From RYN-230 sp963814645 (GTDB lineage: Bacteria; Actinomycetota; Actinomycetes; Streptosporangiales; Streptosporangiaceae), in the NCBI GenBank assembly GCA_963814645.1, contig CAWFDX010000004.1:2542001-2606000 (forward strand): a stretch of 64,000 bases of DNA. Direction: 5' to 3'. Every line of letters begins with the position of its first letter. Within the stretch, counting starts at the first letter, position 1. The notes below the pieces were generated by a model. It was not told the DNA's origin, did not search any database, and worked only from the letters and a program-made list of their open reading frames with translations. The position numbers and the translations under genes are program-made. This document shows, piece after piece, positions 1 through 9,240 of this stretch.

Positions 1-2
1 AA

Positions 3-472
3 CTGCCGCTGGTCTTCGAGGCGGTGGCCGCGGCGGCCATCGCGGTCAGCACGGCCAGCCCGTTCGGCGAGCCGGAGCGGGTGGGCGGCCGGTGGCTGCC
101 GGTGCTGCGGCTGGCCGCCGCGGTGGCGCTGACCGCGCTGGCGGCGGCCTGCTGATCGCGGCCGGGGCCGGCGCCCAGCTGGCCGGCGGCCCGCTGGACG
201 TGCTGCGGAACGTGGCCGGGATCACCGGCCTGGGCCTGCTCGGCGCGGCTGTGCTGGGCGGCGGCCTGGCCTGGACCGGCCCGGTGGCCTACCTGCTGGC
301 CGGCGTGTACGCGCTGTACACCCAGTGGCACCCGCCCGCGCTGAGCACACCGTGGCTGTGGCCAGCCCGCCCGCCGCACGACCTGGGCGGGGCGCTGTGC
401 GCCGGGCTGGTGTTCCTGGCCGGCCTGGCCATCACCACGGTGTACGGCGCCCGCGACCCGGCCGGCGAGTAA
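3..472 (+). pseudogene. C-terminal part of a multi-pass membrane protein, frameshifted, cut by window start
   Basis: The reading frame enters from outside the window. From base 3 it encodes a hydrophobic stretch that ends at a TGA near 153. One frame back, hydrophobic sequence continues without a break in character (starting GLLIAAGAG) to a TAA at 470-472. Losing one base in the G/C-rich run around 140-150 would explain the break. The joined product has several Ala/Leu/Gly-rich membrane segments and ends with a short polar tail. No family-specific motif is visible; an ABC-type permease or another actinobacterial integral membrane protein is possible. An ORF starting at 92 in the second frame exists, but its first 25 residues are Gly/Arg-rich and look like an out-of-frame reading. 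Confidence 0.5.
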
Positions 473-544
473 GCGCAGGCGGGGCCCGCTTGTCGGTGGC
501 GGTGCGTATCGTCGGGCGCAGAACGCCGGCCAGGGGGGCTGACG

Positions 545-991
545 ATGAGCTATCAGGTAACCGTGACCGAGGCCGAAGCCCGGCCGACCGCCGTGGTGGC
601 GGCCACCACCACGTGGCCGGAGTTCCCGGCGCTGTGGAAGCCACTGCTGGACGAGGTCTGGGCCTGCCTGCGGGCCGGCGGGATCCACTCCGGCTGCCGG
701 AACATCATGCTGTATCTGGACGACGTGCCGCACGTCGAGGTGGGTGTGCAGCTGGACCAGTCCAGCCCGCTGACCGGGCAGGTGGTCGCGTCATCGCTGC
801 CCGCGGGGCGGGCGGCGCTGACCGTGCACCGCGGGCCGTACGCCGGTCTCCGCGCGGCGCACCAGGCCGTCCAGGACTGGTGCGCCGCACAGGGGCTGCG
901 GACGGCCGGCCCGCGGTGGGAGATCTACGGGCCGCACGACGACGATCCCGCGAAAGTGTGGACCGAGGTGCACTGGCTGCTGAGCGATTAG
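545..991 (+). CDS. GyrI-like / AraC effector-binding domain protein
   Basis: A stand-alone small-molecule-binding domain of 148 residues, of the GyrI-like (SOUL/AraC effector-binding) type. Such proteins bind hydrophobic or cationic ligands, or hydrolyse them, and act in the cytoplasm. The typical pattern is present: an N-terminal strand, a helix with FPALWKPLLDEVWACL around residues 27-42, a middle strand with acidic residues (YLDDVPHVEVGV), the mid-protein LTVHRGPYAGL motif that marks this fold, and a C-terminal strand ending WTEVHWLLSD. A GGGGGG ribosome binding site lies 8-13 nt before the ATG. It is convergent with hemQ, with only 12 nt between the stops. The specific ligand cannot be inferred. 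Confidence 0.75.
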   Translation: MSYQVTVTEAEARPTAVVAATTTWPEFPALWKPLLDEVWACLRAGGIHSGCRNIMLYLDDVPHVEVGVQLDQSSPLTGQVVASSLPAGRAALTVHRGPYAGLRAAHQAVQDWCAAQGLRTAGPRWEIYGPHDDDPAKVWTEVHWLLSD

Positions 992-1003
992 GGTGCTGGC
1001 CTG

Positions 1004-1768
1004 CTAGGCGAGCGCGGCGACCAGCTCGTGCACCGGCTTGCGGTGGCCGGTGTAGAACGGGATCTCCTCCCGGGTGTGCAGCCGGGCCCGGGCGCCGCGC
1101 AGGTGGCGCATCAGATCCACGATCCGGTGCAGCTCGTCGGCCTCGAACGCGAGTATCCACTCGTAGTCGTTCAGCGCGAAGCAGGCCACCGTGTTGGCCC
1201 GCACGTCCGGGTACTCGCGGGCCATCATGCCGTGCTCGGCGAGCAGCTCGCGGCGCTGCTGGGCGTCCATCAGGTACCACTCGTAGGACCGGACGAACGG
1301 GTACACCGACACGTACCCGCGGGGATCTTCCTCGGCCAGGAACGCCGGGATGTGCCCCTTGTTGAACTCGGCCGGCCGGTGCAGCGCCATCACCGACCAC
1401 ACCGGCTCGCTGGCCCGGCCCAGCGCGGTCCGGCGGAACCGGGTGTACATCTCCTGCAGGTCGTCTGAAGTCGGGGCGATCCACCAGAACATGTAGTCCG
1501 CGTCGGCCCGCATGCCCTGCAGGTCGTAGCAGCCGCGGGTGACCACGCCCTTGCCCGCCGCCTGCTGGCACAGCTCGGCGACCTCGTCGGCCAGCCCGTC
1601 CCGGCTGAGCCCGGCCACCGACCCGGCCGCCTCGAGCGCGCCGGAACCGGCCACCCGGAACACCGACCACATCGTGTACCGGATCATCTCGTTCAGGTCC
1701 CGGGCACGCGGCCGCTGCGGCGCGGCCTCGGGGGTGCCTTCGGTGGGGGTCTCCTCAGTTGCTGACAT
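1004..1768 (-). CDS. hemQ: Coproheme decarboxylase HemQ (ChdC)
   Basis: Catalyses the last step of the coproporphyrin-dependent haem pathway: peroxide-dependent oxidative decarboxylation of iron-coproporphyrin III to haem b. The 254 residues match the chlorite-dismutase-like family. The actinobacterial signature YPFVRSYEWY occupies residues 156-165 and contains the expected catalytic Tyr156. His179, 23 residues later in LLAEHGMMARE, has the spacing expected for the proximal haem ligand. The N-terminus starts with an acidic and proline-rich tail of about 20 residues. The start lies 14 nt inside the end of the upstream hemG gene, so the two are very likely translationally coupled. Confidence 0.93.
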   Translation of the reverse strand: MSATEETPTEGTPEAAPQRPRARDLNEMIRYTMWSVFRVAGSGALEAAGSVAGLSRDGLADEVAELCQQAAGKGVVTRGCYDLQGMRADADYMFWWIAPTSDDLQEMYTRFRRTALGRASEPVWSVMALHRPAEFNKGHIPAFLAEEDPRGYVSVYPFVRSYEWYLMDAQQRRELLAEHGMMAREYPDVRANTVACFALNDYEWILAFEADELHRIVDLMRHLRGARARLHTREEIPFYTGHRKPVHELVAALA

Positions 1769-3215
1769 GGCTCCCGTCCTTCTGCAGTTCCGCCACTACC
1801 TGGTCTACCGCAGCCCGCGCGGTGGCGATGCAGGCGGGTATGCCCACTCCGGCGTAAGCGGCGCCGCACCCGGCCAGCCGCGGCTGCGTGGCCAGGCTGG
1901 CCTGGATCCGGGCCACCCGGTCCAGGTGCCCCACGGTGTACTGCGGCAGCGCCCCGCCCCACCGGGTGACCAGGCTGGCGGCCGGCGCGCCGATGACGCC
2001 GGTGGCCGCGGCCAGGTCGGCGGCGGCCAGTGCGGTCAGCTCGGCATCGTCCCGCTGCAGCACCTGCTCCTCACCGATCCGGCCGACCGAGCAGCGCACG
2101 AAGATCAGGTCCGCGGCGCGCTGCCGCAGTTGCGGCCACTTCACCGAGGAGAACGTGACCGCCTTGACCGGGTGGCCGTCCACCGCCGGGACCAGGTACC
2201 CGCTGGTGTCCGGGAGCCGCGGGAACGCCGCCACCGGGTAGGCCAGCGTGATGATGGCCATGCTGGCGTAGCTGATCTCGCCGAGCGCGGCCGAGGCCGC
2301 CGCGGCCCCGGGCACCCCGGCCAGCAGCCGGCTGGCCGGCCGGGCGGGCAGGGCCAGGATGACCGCGTCCGCGTCCAGCCACTCCGGGGCGTGCGCCGAG
2401 CCGACGGTCAGCCGCCAGCCGCGGTCCGTGCGCACCAGTTCCCGCACCATCGCGCCGGTACGCAGCTGCGCGCCGGATGCGGTGGCCAGCGCGGGCGGCA
2501 GGGTGCCGAGGCCGCCGGCCAGCGAGCTGAACACCGGCGGCCGGGGCGCGCTGGCCGCGCCGCCGCTGGCCGTGTGGCCCGCAGCGGGCGGTGGCAGCAG
2601 CGCGGCCGCGGCGGCGGTCAGCGTGGCGTGCCGCCGGGACGCGTCGGCCAGGGCGGGCAGCGTCGCCTCGAACGACAGTTCCTCGGAGCGGCCCGCGTAC
2701 ACCCCGCCGAGCAGCGGGTTGACCAGCCGGTCCACGACTTCCTGGCCGAACCGGGCGGCCACGTAGCTGGCCACCGGCACGTCGCCGTCCCGGTGGGTGC
2801 TGGGCAGGTCCGGCTCCTGGCGGGCCCGGGCCAGCCCGGCCGCGGACAGCAGGCCGGCCTGGGCCAGCCCGGCGGCGTCCGCGGGCACGCCCATGAACTG
2901 CCGGGCGGGCAGTGGCCGCATCTCGCCCCGGCTCCAGATCCGCGCCGCGGTCGTCCCGGCCGGTACCAGTTCGCCGCCCAGGCCGGCCGCCTCGATCATG
3001 CCGGTGCCCTCGGGCCGGCGGGTGAGCAGCGCCTCGGCGCCCACATCCACCGGGCAGCCGGCCACCTCGGCCACGGCCAGCTTGCCACCCGGGTGGGCCG
3101 CCCCGTCCAGCACGATGACCTGGGCCGGCTCGTCGCGCAGGAAAAACGCCGCGGCGAGGCCGGCAATACCGGCGCCGACAATGGCGATGACCGGCCGGGT
3201 CCCGGATTGTTCCAC
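1755..3215 (-). CDS. hemG: Coproporphyrinogen III oxidase (HemG/HemY, CgoX type)
   Basis: FAD-dependent oxidation of coproporphyrinogen III to coproporphyrin III, upstream of ferrochelatase and HemQ in the actinobacterial haem pathway; cytoplasmic or membrane-peripheral. The 486-residue protein begins with a dinucleotide-binding GAGIAG motif at residues 14-19 followed by an acidic residue at the end of the second strand (VIVLDGA). It ends with the FAD-binding GCGAAYAGVGIPACI motif typical of protoporphyrinogen-oxidase-like amine oxidases. Length fits the family. It overlaps hemQ by 14 nt and is divergent from the antiporter gene starting at 3275. Assignment to the copro- rather than the protoporphyrinogen branch rests on the neighbouring hemQ. 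Confidence 0.92.
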   Translation of the reverse strand: MEQSGTRPVIAIVGAGIAGLAAAFFLRDEPAQVIVLDGAAHPGGKLAVAEVAGCPVDVGAEALLTRRPEGTGMIEAAGLGGELVPAGTTAARIWSRGEMRPLPARQFMGVPADAAGLAQAGLLSAAGLARARQEPDLPSTHRDGDVPVASYVAARFGQEVVDRLVNPLLGGVYAGRSEELSFEATLPALADASRRHATLTAAAAALLPPPAAGHTASGGAASAPRPPVFSSLAGGLGTLPPALATASGAQLRTGAMVRELVRTDRGWRLTVGSAHAPEWLDADAVILALPARPASRLLAGVPGAAAASAALGEISYASMAIITLAYPVAAFPRLPDTSGYLVPAVDGHPVKAVTFSSVKWPQLRQRAADLIFVRCSVGRIGEEQVLQRDDAELTALAAADLAAATGVIGAPAASLVTRWGGALPQYTVGHLDRVARIQASLATQPRLAGCGAAYAGVGIPACIATARAAVDQVVAELQKDGSHVSN

Positions 3216-3274
3216 CCGTTCACCCTATGGGTGCGGGACGCGTGCTCTGGGTACCCCACTACAGGGGGGCCGGG

Positions 3275-4510
3275 GTGACAATCCAATTCGGCAGCCTGCT
3301 GGTGGTAGCGGTGGCGGCTTTCGTGGCGCCATTGCTGGCCCGGCTGGTACCACGGCGGCTGGTACCGCCGGTGGTGCTCGAGGTGCTGGCCGGCCTCGCG
3401 GTCGGCCCGCAGGGCCTGAACCTGGTCCAGCCGCGCGGCGCGGCCGAGCTGCTCTACCTGCTCGGCCTGGGCTTCCTGCTCTTCCTGGCCGGCCAGGATG
3501 TGCGGCCGGAACGGTTCCGCGGGCCGATGTTCCGGCTGGCCGGTGCGGCCTTCCTGGTGTCCTGCGCGCTGGCCGTGCCGGCCGCGTTCGGGCTGCGGGC
3601 GCTCGTCGGCGGCGCGGATGTGCGGCTGCTGGCGCTGTGCCTGGTGGCCAGCACGCTCGGCGTGCTGGTCCCGGTGCTGCGCGACGCCGGGGTGATCGCC
3701 ACCGACTTCGGCCAGTTGATGGTGGTGGCCGGCTCGGTCGGCGAGTTCGGCTCGCTGCTGGTGCTCACCATCCTGTTCTCCGCGCAGCCCGAGTCCACTA
3801 CCGTCCAGGTGCTGTACGTGGCGGCGATGGCCGTGGCCGCGGTCGTGCTCGGCGTGGCGCTCAAGGCGCTGTGGCGGACCAGGTGGATGGCCCGGACGTT
3901 CGCCGACTCCGACAACGACACCACCCAGCTGCGGGTCCGTGCCGCGTTCGTGGTGCTGCTGATCTTCACCGCGCTGGCCCACGAGTTCGGGGTGGACTCG
4001 CTGCTCGGCGCGTTCATCGCCGGCATGGTGGTGGCCGTGTCCGACGGCGACTCGCGGCCCAACCAGGAGCGCTACCAGGCCAAGCTGCGTGCTATCGGGT
4101 TCGGGTTCCTGGTCCCGGTGTTCTTCGTGATGACCGGAGTCCAGTTCAACGTCCGCGCACTGTTCGCGCACCCGTCCGCGCTGGCCCTGGTGCCGCTGCT
4201 GGTGCTGACCATCTTGGTGGTCCGCGGCGGCCCGGCGCTGCTGTACCGGCGCCGGCTCGGGCTGCGCCCCGCGCTGGCGGCCGGCTTCCTGCAGGCCACC
4301 ACGCTCACCTTCCCGGTGGTGGTGGCCGCGCTCGGGCTGGACCTGGGCCTGCTCAGCGAGGCGACCGCGGCCGCGCTGATCGGCGCGTCGCTGCTGTCCG
4401 TGCTGCTGTTCCCGGCGGCCGCGCTGCTCCTCCGGCCGTGGACCCAGGCCAAGGACAGCACGCCCGAGGAGCGGCCGGCCACGGCCGGGAGCGCCACTCA
4501 GGCCGACTAG
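3275..4510 (+). CDS. Kef-type cation/proton antiporter (CPA2 family)
   Basis: Integral membrane exchanger of monovalent cations (Na+ or K+) for protons. The chosen GTG at 3275 follows an AGGGGGGC ribosome binding site; an in-frame ATG at 3227 would add 16 unlikely residues. The 411 residues form about 12 hydrophobic segments. The family pattern is visible: GLAVGPQGL near the N-terminus, LLFLAGQDVRP (the acidic residue after a Leu/Phe-rich helix), the HEFGVDSLLGAFIAG half-helix motif in the middle, and FVMTGVQFN after it. There is no C-terminal TrkA-N or TrkA-C domain, so it lacks the ligand-gating module of KefB/KefC. Cation specificity is unknown. Confidence 0.85.
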   Translation: MTIQFGSLLVVAVAAFVAPLLARLVPRRLVPPVVLEVLAGLAVGPQGLNLVQPRGAAELLYLLGLGFLLFLAGQDVRPERFRGPMFRLAGAAFLVSCALAVPAAFGLRALVGGADVRLLALCLVASTLGVLVPVLRDAGVIATDFGQLMVVAGSVGEFGSLLVLTILFSAQPESTTVQVLYVAAMAVAAVVLGVALKALWRTRWMARTFADSDNDTTQLRVRAAFVVLLIFTALAHEFGVDSLLGAFIAGMVVAVSDGDSRPNQERYQAKLRAIGFGFLVPVFFVMTGVQFNVRALFAHPSALALVPLLVLTILVVRGGPALLYRRRLGLRPALAAGFLQATTLTFPVVVAALGLDLGLLSEATAAALIGASLLSVLLFPAAALLLRPWTQAKDSTPEERPATAGSATQAD

Positions 4511-4594
4511 TGAGCGCCAGAGTGTGACTCCCGCGTTGTGAACTTGTGACCGGTGCGCCGGAACCGGGCCAGCGTGCCGTCGCGTCCGACCGGC

Positions 4595-5525
4595 ATGACA
4601 GTGGGAGCAGCCAGATTTACCCGCACCACCAGCATCCTGCTGGCCGCCCTGGCCGGCCTGCTGGCCGCCGGATGTTCAGCGGCCGGCAACTCCACGTCCG
4701 CCGTCTCCGGAGCCGGCGCGCCCCGGGCCGCCGCGATGGCCCCGGCGGCGGGCGGCCACAGCGCAGCCCGCCGGGGCGCCGCGCTGACCGACCTGCCCAG
4801 CAGCCAGTCGATCATCTACACCGCCAGCCTGACCGTGCGGGCCGCCAGCCTGACCCGGGCCGCCACCGAGGCCACCCAGCTGGCCCGGGCCGCCGGCGGC
4901 TACGTGTCCGCGGAGAACACCGCGCTCAACCGGGCCCACCCGGACCAGTCCACGGTCAGCGTCCAGCTCAAGATCCCGGTGGCCGGCTACCAGCGGGTGC
5001 TCGGCGCGCTGTCCGGCCTGGGCACCCGGCAGGCCGAGTCCCAGCACGCCCAGGACGTCACCCAGACCGTGGCCGACGTGACCAGCCGGGTCGCCTCGGC
5101 CCAGGCCGCCATCGCCCAGCTGCGCAAGCTGCTCGCCCGGGCCGGCGTCAGTGAGCAGCCTGCTCGATGTGCAGAACCAGATCAACACCGAGGAAGCCAG
5201 CCTGGAGGCGCTGCAGGCACAGCAGCGCGCGCTAGCGCACGAGACCACCTACGCCACCATCAGCCTGCTGCTGACGGCCAAGCCGGTACTGGCCGTTCAG
5301 AAAAATAGGTCCGCTGGCTTCCTGCGCGGCCTGGCCGCGGGCTGGCACGGGCTGGTCCGGGTGGTGGTCGCGCTGCTCACCGCGGCCGGCGCGGCGCTCC
5401 CGTTCGCGGTGATCCTGGCCGCGGCCAGCTACCTGGGCTGGCGCGGGCGGCGCTGGCTGCTCCGGCACCGGGCCGCGGCCAGCGGGACCGGGCCGGCCAG
5501 CCCCGGCTCGGCCGCGGCCGAATGA
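4595..5525 (+). pseudogene. DUF4349 lipoprotein, split by a one-base frameshift
   Basis: A membrane-anchored lipoprotein of the DUF4349 family (function unknown). From the ATG at 4595 a signal peptide leads to a LLAAGC lipobox. A Ser/Ala/Gly linker follows, then the DUF4349 domain with TASLTVRAASL, a central long helix (TADVTSRVASAQAAI pattern) and a coiled-coil half (SSLLDVQNQINTEEASLEAL). A C-terminal membrane segment and a basic tail end the protein. The frame breaks at 5150: skipping one A between GTC and GTG joins the halves perfectly within the coiled coil. Both halves keep normal codon use, so this is a recent lesion or a sequence error. The upstream in-frame ATG at 4553 would only lengthen the N-terminus before the signal peptide. 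Confidence 0.8.
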
Positions 5526-5530
5526 GCCCG

Positions 5531-6589
5531 CTACCCGGCTGGCTCGCGGGCGGACACCTCGTGCACCAGGTCGGTCAGCCGGGCCAGCACGTCGGGGTTG
5601 GTGTCTGGCAGCACGCCGTGCCCCAGGTTGAACACGTGGCCCTCGGCGGTCCGGCCGCGGCCGATCACGTCCCGGGCCCGGCGCTCGATCACCTCCCACG
5701 GGGCCAGCAGGATGGCCGGGTCCAGGTTGCCCTGCAGCGCGGTCCCGGGGTCCACCCGGCAGCCCGCCTCATCCAGCGGCACCCGCCAGTCCACCCCGAC
5801 CACGTCCGCGCCGGCCTCGCTCATCATGCCGAGGAGTTCGCCGGTGGTGACGCCGAAGTGGATCCGGGGCACCCCGGTGCTGGCCAGCGCGTCGAAGATC
5901 CGCCTGCTGTGCGGCAGCACCCCGGCCTGGTAGTCCTCTGGGCTGACCACGCCCGCCCAGGAGTCGAACAGCTGCACGGCGGACGCCCCGGCGGCCACCT
6001 GGACCTGCAGGAAGCCGATCGCGATGTCGGCCAGCCTGCCGAGCAGCGCGTGCCACAGCGCCGGGTTGCCGTACATGAGTGACTTGGTCCGGTCGTGGCC
6101 CTTCGATGGGCCGCCCTCGATCAGATAGGAGGCCAGCGTGAATGGGGCCCCGGCGAAGCCGATGAGCGGCCGCGGGCCCAGCTCTTTGACCAGCGCGGTG
6201 ACCGCTTCGGTGACGTAGCTGACGTCGGACGGCTCCAGCGGGCGCAACCGGGCCAGATCCCGCTCGGTGCGGATCGGCTCGCCGAGCACCGGGCCGACGC
6301 CCGGCTTGATGTCGATGTCCAGTCCCACCGCGCGCAGCGGGACGACGATGTCGCTGAACAGGATGGCTGCGTCGACCGGGTACCGGCGCATCGGCTGCAG
6401 GGTGATCTCGGTAATGACGTCCGGGATCGTGCACGCCTTGAGCATCGGCATGCCACCCCGGGCACGGCGGTATTCGGGCAGCGAGCGGCCCGCTTGGCGC
6501 ATGTACCAGACCGGCGTGTACGGCACGGGCTGGCGGCGGCAGGCGAGCAGGAACGGGGACTCCGCAAGCGGAGGATTCTGCTCTGTCAC
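5531..6589 (-). CDS. hemE: Uroporphyrinogen decarboxylase
   Basis: Decarboxylates the four acetate side chains of uroporphyrinogen III to give coproporphyrinogen III, the branch feeding hemG and hemQ at 1.0-3.2 kb. With the GTG start at 6589 the protein has 352 residues, the normal family length; the longer reading frame up to 6700 adds 37 residues without family similarity. The N-terminal signature PVWYMRQAGRSLPEYR and the second signature GFAGAPFTLASYLIEG are both present. The catalytic Asp follows in LFSDIVVP and the conserved YGNPALWHALL segment is intact. It is transcribed divergently from the DUF3000-rnd pair. Confidence 0.95.
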   Translation of the reverse strand: MTEQNPPLAESPFLLACRRQPVPYTPVWYMRQAGRSLPEYRRARGGMPMLKACTIPDVITEITLQPMRRYPVDAAILFSDIVVPLRAVGLDIDIKPGVGPVLGEPIRTERDLARLRPLEPSDVSYVTEAVTALVKELGPRPLIGFAGAPFTLASYLIEGGPSKGHDRTKSLMYGNPALWHALLGRLADIAIGFLQVQVAAGASAVQLFDSWAGVVSPEDYQAGVLPHSRRIFDALASTGVPRIHFGVTTGELLGMMSEAGADVVGVDWRVPLDEAGCRVDPGTALQGNLDPAILLAPWEVIERRARDVIGRGRTAEGHVFNLGHGVLPDTNPDVLARLTDLVHEVSAREPAG

Positions 6590-6781
6590 ACCAGCGATGG
6601 TCTCACACGACGGCCGCCCCGCCGGGGCATCTGACCAGGTGACATCGTTAGGGACACGCCGTCCGAGTTCCACCGATCCGCGCGGTCCGCGTGCCACCAT
6701 CGGGGTCAGCCTGGCGCCGCGGCAACCCCAACCCGTGCCGGCTGCGGCCGCAGGTGAGGAGGGACGACGTACGCTCAGATC

Positions 6782-7408
6782 ATGACGCGCGCTGAGGCGA
6801 TGCAGCCAGGAGACGCGGCCGCCGGGTTCGATGCCCTGGTGGCCGGCCTTCGTGAGCAGCGCGACCAGGTATCCACGTGGCGCCCGGAACTGAGCTTCGA
6901 GGATGTCCCGGCACCGCGCACGCTGGCCCCCTATGCCACCGCGGTGGCGGCCACCGTGCTGGACGGTGACACTGACATCGCCAGCGGCCGGCTGGTGCTG
7001 CTCTACGACCCGGCTGGCCAGGACGGCTGGGGCGGCCCGCTGCGGATCATCGTGTACATCCGCGCCGACCTCGACCCGGAGATCGCCGCCGACCCGCTGA
7101 TCGGCCAGGTCGGCTGGGACTGGCTGACCGAGGCGCTGGACAACCGGACGGCCGGCTACGGGCAGCCGAGCGGCACGGTGACCCGGGTGGTCACCGAGGG
7201 TTTCGGGGCCAAGGAGAGCGAGCCCGCTGTCACCGGTTTCGAGCTGCGCGCGTCATGGTCGCCGGCTGCGGCGGACGAGGAGGGGGCGCTGGACGGGCAC
7301 CTCGCCGCGTGGTGCGACGCGCTGTGCGCGGCGGCCGGGCTGCCCCCGCTGGCCCCCGGCGTGACCGCGCTCCGCAAGCCGGCTTCGACCACCCGGCGGC
7401 GGCGGTGA
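6782..7408 (+). CDS. DUF3000 family protein
   Basis: Actinobacteria-specific protein of unknown function, 208 residues. Features typical for the family are visible: an N-terminal helix (FDALVAGLREQRDQV), a central strand pair with GRLVLLYDPAGQDGWGGPLRI, the IRADLDPEIAADPLIGQVGWDWLTEAL segment around residues 100-125, and a C-terminal HLAAWCDALCAAAGLPPL helix ending in a basic tail. Its neighbours hemE (divergent) and rnd (overlapping downstream) are the usual actinomycete arrangement, which supports the call. The stop codon overlaps the rnd start (GTGA), so the two are probably translated together. Confidence 0.85.
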   Translation: MTRAEAMQPGDAAAGFDALVAGLREQRDQVSTWRPELSFEDVPAPRTLAPYATAVAATVLDGDTDIASGRLVLLYDPAGQDGWGGPLRIIVYIRADLDPEIAADPLIGQVGWDWLTEALDNRTAGYGQPSGTVTRVVTEGFGAKESEPAVTGFELRASWSPAAADEEGALDGHLAAWCDALCAAAGLPPLAPGVTALRKPASTTRRRR

Positions 7409-8694
7409 CGGCGCCGCAACAGCCGCCCGCTCAGCCGCGCGACGAGTCCGGCCTGCCCGGGGAAGGCCAGCCTGCGCCAGCCGCGGTGCCGCTGCTGGAA
7501 CCCCGGGATGGGCTGCCGCCGCTGGTCGAGACGGCGGCCGCGCTGGATGAGGCGATCCGCGCGCTGGGCGCCGGGCAGGGCCCGGTCGCGGTGGACGCGG
7601 AACGGGCCTCCGGCTTCCGGTACGGGCACCGGGCCTTCCTGGTCCAGCTCCGCCGCCAGGGCGCCGGCACCGTGCTGATCGACCCGGTGACCTGCCCCGA
7701 CCTGTCCGCTCTCGATGTGGCGCTGGCCGGCACCGAGGCGGTGCTGCACGCCGCGTCGCAGGACCTGCCCTGCCTGGCCGATCTCGGCTACCGGCCCAAG
7801 GCGCTGTTCGACACCGAACTGGCCGGGCGGCTGCTCGGCTACCCCCGGGTCGGCCTGGGCGCGCTGGTGGAGACGGTGCTCGGGCTGTCGCTGGAGAAGG
7901 GGTACGCGGCCGCGGACTGGTCCACCCGCCCGCTGCCCGAGGACTGGCTGCGGTACGCCGCACTCGACGTCGAGGTCCTGGTCGACCTGCGCGACGCGCT
8001 GGCCGCCGAGCTGGTCGAGCAGGGCAAGGACGAGTGGGCCCGGCAGGAGTTCAGCGCGGTGCTGAACGCCGGCCCGCCGCCGCCACGGCCCGACCCGTGG
8101 CGGCGCACCTCGGGCATCCACCGGGTGCGCACCCGGCGCGGCCTGGCCATCGTCCGCGAGCTGTGGCTGGAGCGGGACCGGATCGCGAAGCGCCGCGACC
8201 TGTCCCCGGGCCGGGTGCTGCCCGACTCGGCCATCGTCGAGGCGGCCCGGGCGGCGCCGACCACCGTGTCCGAGCTGACCGCGGTGTCCGGGTTCCGCGG
8301 CCGCGGGGCCAAGCGGCACGCCGGCGAGTGGTTCGCCGCCATCCACCGGGCCAACCAGGAGGCCGACCAGGAGCTGCCCCGGCCATCCGGGCAGGTCTCG
8401 GACGGGCCGCCGCCCGCGCACCGCTGGCACGAGCGGGACCCGGAGGCGGCCAAGCGGCTGGCCGCGGTGCGCACCGTGGTCGCGGCGCTGGCCGACGAGC
8501 ATTCGCTGCCCGCCGAGAACCTGGTCCAGCCGGACGCGGTGCGCCGGCTGGCCTGGCAGCCGCCGGAGCCGGTCAGCGCCGAGCGGGTCGCCGCCGACCT
8601 GTCCGGTTACGGCGCCCGGCCGTGGCAGGTTGGCCTGGTCTCGGTCCCGATCACCGGCGCCCTGCTCCGCCTGGCCGAAAAAGACGACGAGTAA
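7405..8694 (+). CDS. rnd: Ribonuclease D (DEDDy exonuclease with HRDC domain)
   Basis: 3'-5' exoribonuclease for maturation of structured RNA 3' ends. Starting at the GTG that overlaps the DUF3000 stop, the protein has 429 residues. The DEDDy catalytic set is complete: Asp and Glu in VAVDAERASG near residues 63-65, Asp in LHAASQDLPCL, and Tyr/Asp in RYAALDVEVLVDL. A HRDC nucleic-acid-binding domain follows after about residue 220 (VRTRRGLAIVRELWLERD). The C-terminal third resembles a second HRDC-like helical repeat, as in actinobacterial RNase D. It is also read as an ORF from 7255, but that reading overlaps DUF3000 heavily and lacks a ribosome binding site. Confidence 0.92.
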   Translation: MTAPQQPPAQPRDESGLPGEGQPAPAAVPLLEPRDGLPPLVETAAALDEAIRALGAGQGPVAVDAERASGFRYGHRAFLVQLRRQGAGTVLIDPVTCPDLSALDVALAGTEAVLHAASQDLPCLADLGYRPKALFDTELAGRLLGYPRVGLGALVETVLGLSLEKGYAAADWSTRPLPEDWLRYAALDVEVLVDLRDALAAELVEQGKDEWARQEFSAVLNAGPPPPRPDPWRRTSGIHRVRTRRGLAIVRELWLERDRIAKRRDLSPGRVLPDSAIVEAARAAPTTVSELTAVSGFRGRGAKRHAGEWFAAIHRANQEADQELPRPSGQVSDGPPPAHRWHERDPEAAKRLAAVRTVVAALADEHSLPAENLVQPDAVRRLAWQPPEPVSAERVAADLSGYGARPWQVGLVSVPITGALLRLAEKDDE

Positions 8695-8730
8695 CCAGCC
8701 GGGGCAGCTACCGGAGGCGGTGCAGGAGAT

Positions 8731-9234
8731 ATGGCCGAGGCGGAGGCGGGCGGGGAGATCGCGGCACTGCTGGCCACGCTGGATTCGCAGCGCAGGCACG
8801 TGCTCGGCATCCTGGAGGGGCTGCCGGACGAGGCGCTGCGGCGGGCGGTGCTGCCGTCCGGGTGGACCTGCCTGGGGCTGGTCCGGCACCTGGCCCTGGA
8901 CGTCGAGCGGTTCTGGTTCCGCGCCGTGGTCGCGGGCGAGCAGGTTAACCTGGAAACCGGGGCCGACGCGTGGCAGGTCGGCCCGGAGGTGTCGGCCGAG
9001 GACGTGATCGGGCTGTACCGGCAGGAGACGGAACTCGCCGACGCCATCATCGCGGCCCGGGCCCCGGACGCCGCGCCCGCCTGGTGGCCGTCCGAGATCT
9101 TCCCTGGGCTGGCACCCCACCCGCTGCGCGACACCGTGCTGCAGGTGATCACCGAGACCGCCTGCCACGCCGGGCACCTGGACGCGGTGCGCGAGCTCAT
9201 CGACGGCCGGACCTGGCTGATCCTCACCGAGTAG
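8731..9234 (+). CDS. DinB-like / DUF664 family protein
   Basis: A four-helix-bundle protein of the DinB superfamily (mycothiol- or bacillithiol-dependent enzyme fold), 167 residues. Visible features are the first helix (LLATLDSQRRHVLGILEGLPDEALR), the metal-type His in LGLVRHLALDVERFW and the second His pair in ETACHAGHLDAVRELIDG near the C-terminus. The three histidines are spaced as in DUF664 metal sites. In actinobacteria such proteins are often thiol-dependent isomerases, transferases or detoxification enzymes; the substrate cannot be read from the sequence. It follows rnd after 36 nt on the same strand and may be co-transcribed with it. Confidence 0.8.
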   Translation: MAEAEAGGEIAALLATLDSQRRHVLGILEGLPDEALRRAVLPSGWTCLGLVRHLALDVERFWFRAVVAGEQVNLETGADAWQVGPEVSAEDVIGLYRQETELADAIIAARAPDAAPAWWPSEIFPGLAPHPLRDTVLQVITETACHAGHLDAVRELIDGRTWLILTE

Positions 9235-9240
9235 CCAGTC

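Noticed and set aside
1539..3278. A 579-codon plus-strand open frame opposite hemG and hemQ
   Set aside because: It is the antisense reading of two well-identified genes, is very rich in Arg, Gly and Gln, and has no motif or ribosome binding site. Such long shadow frames are normal at this GC content.
7156..9177. A 673-codon minus-strand open frame across rnd and the DinB-like gene
   Set aside because: Shadow of two recognised plus-strand genes; no family similarity and a Gly/Arg/Gln-rich composition.
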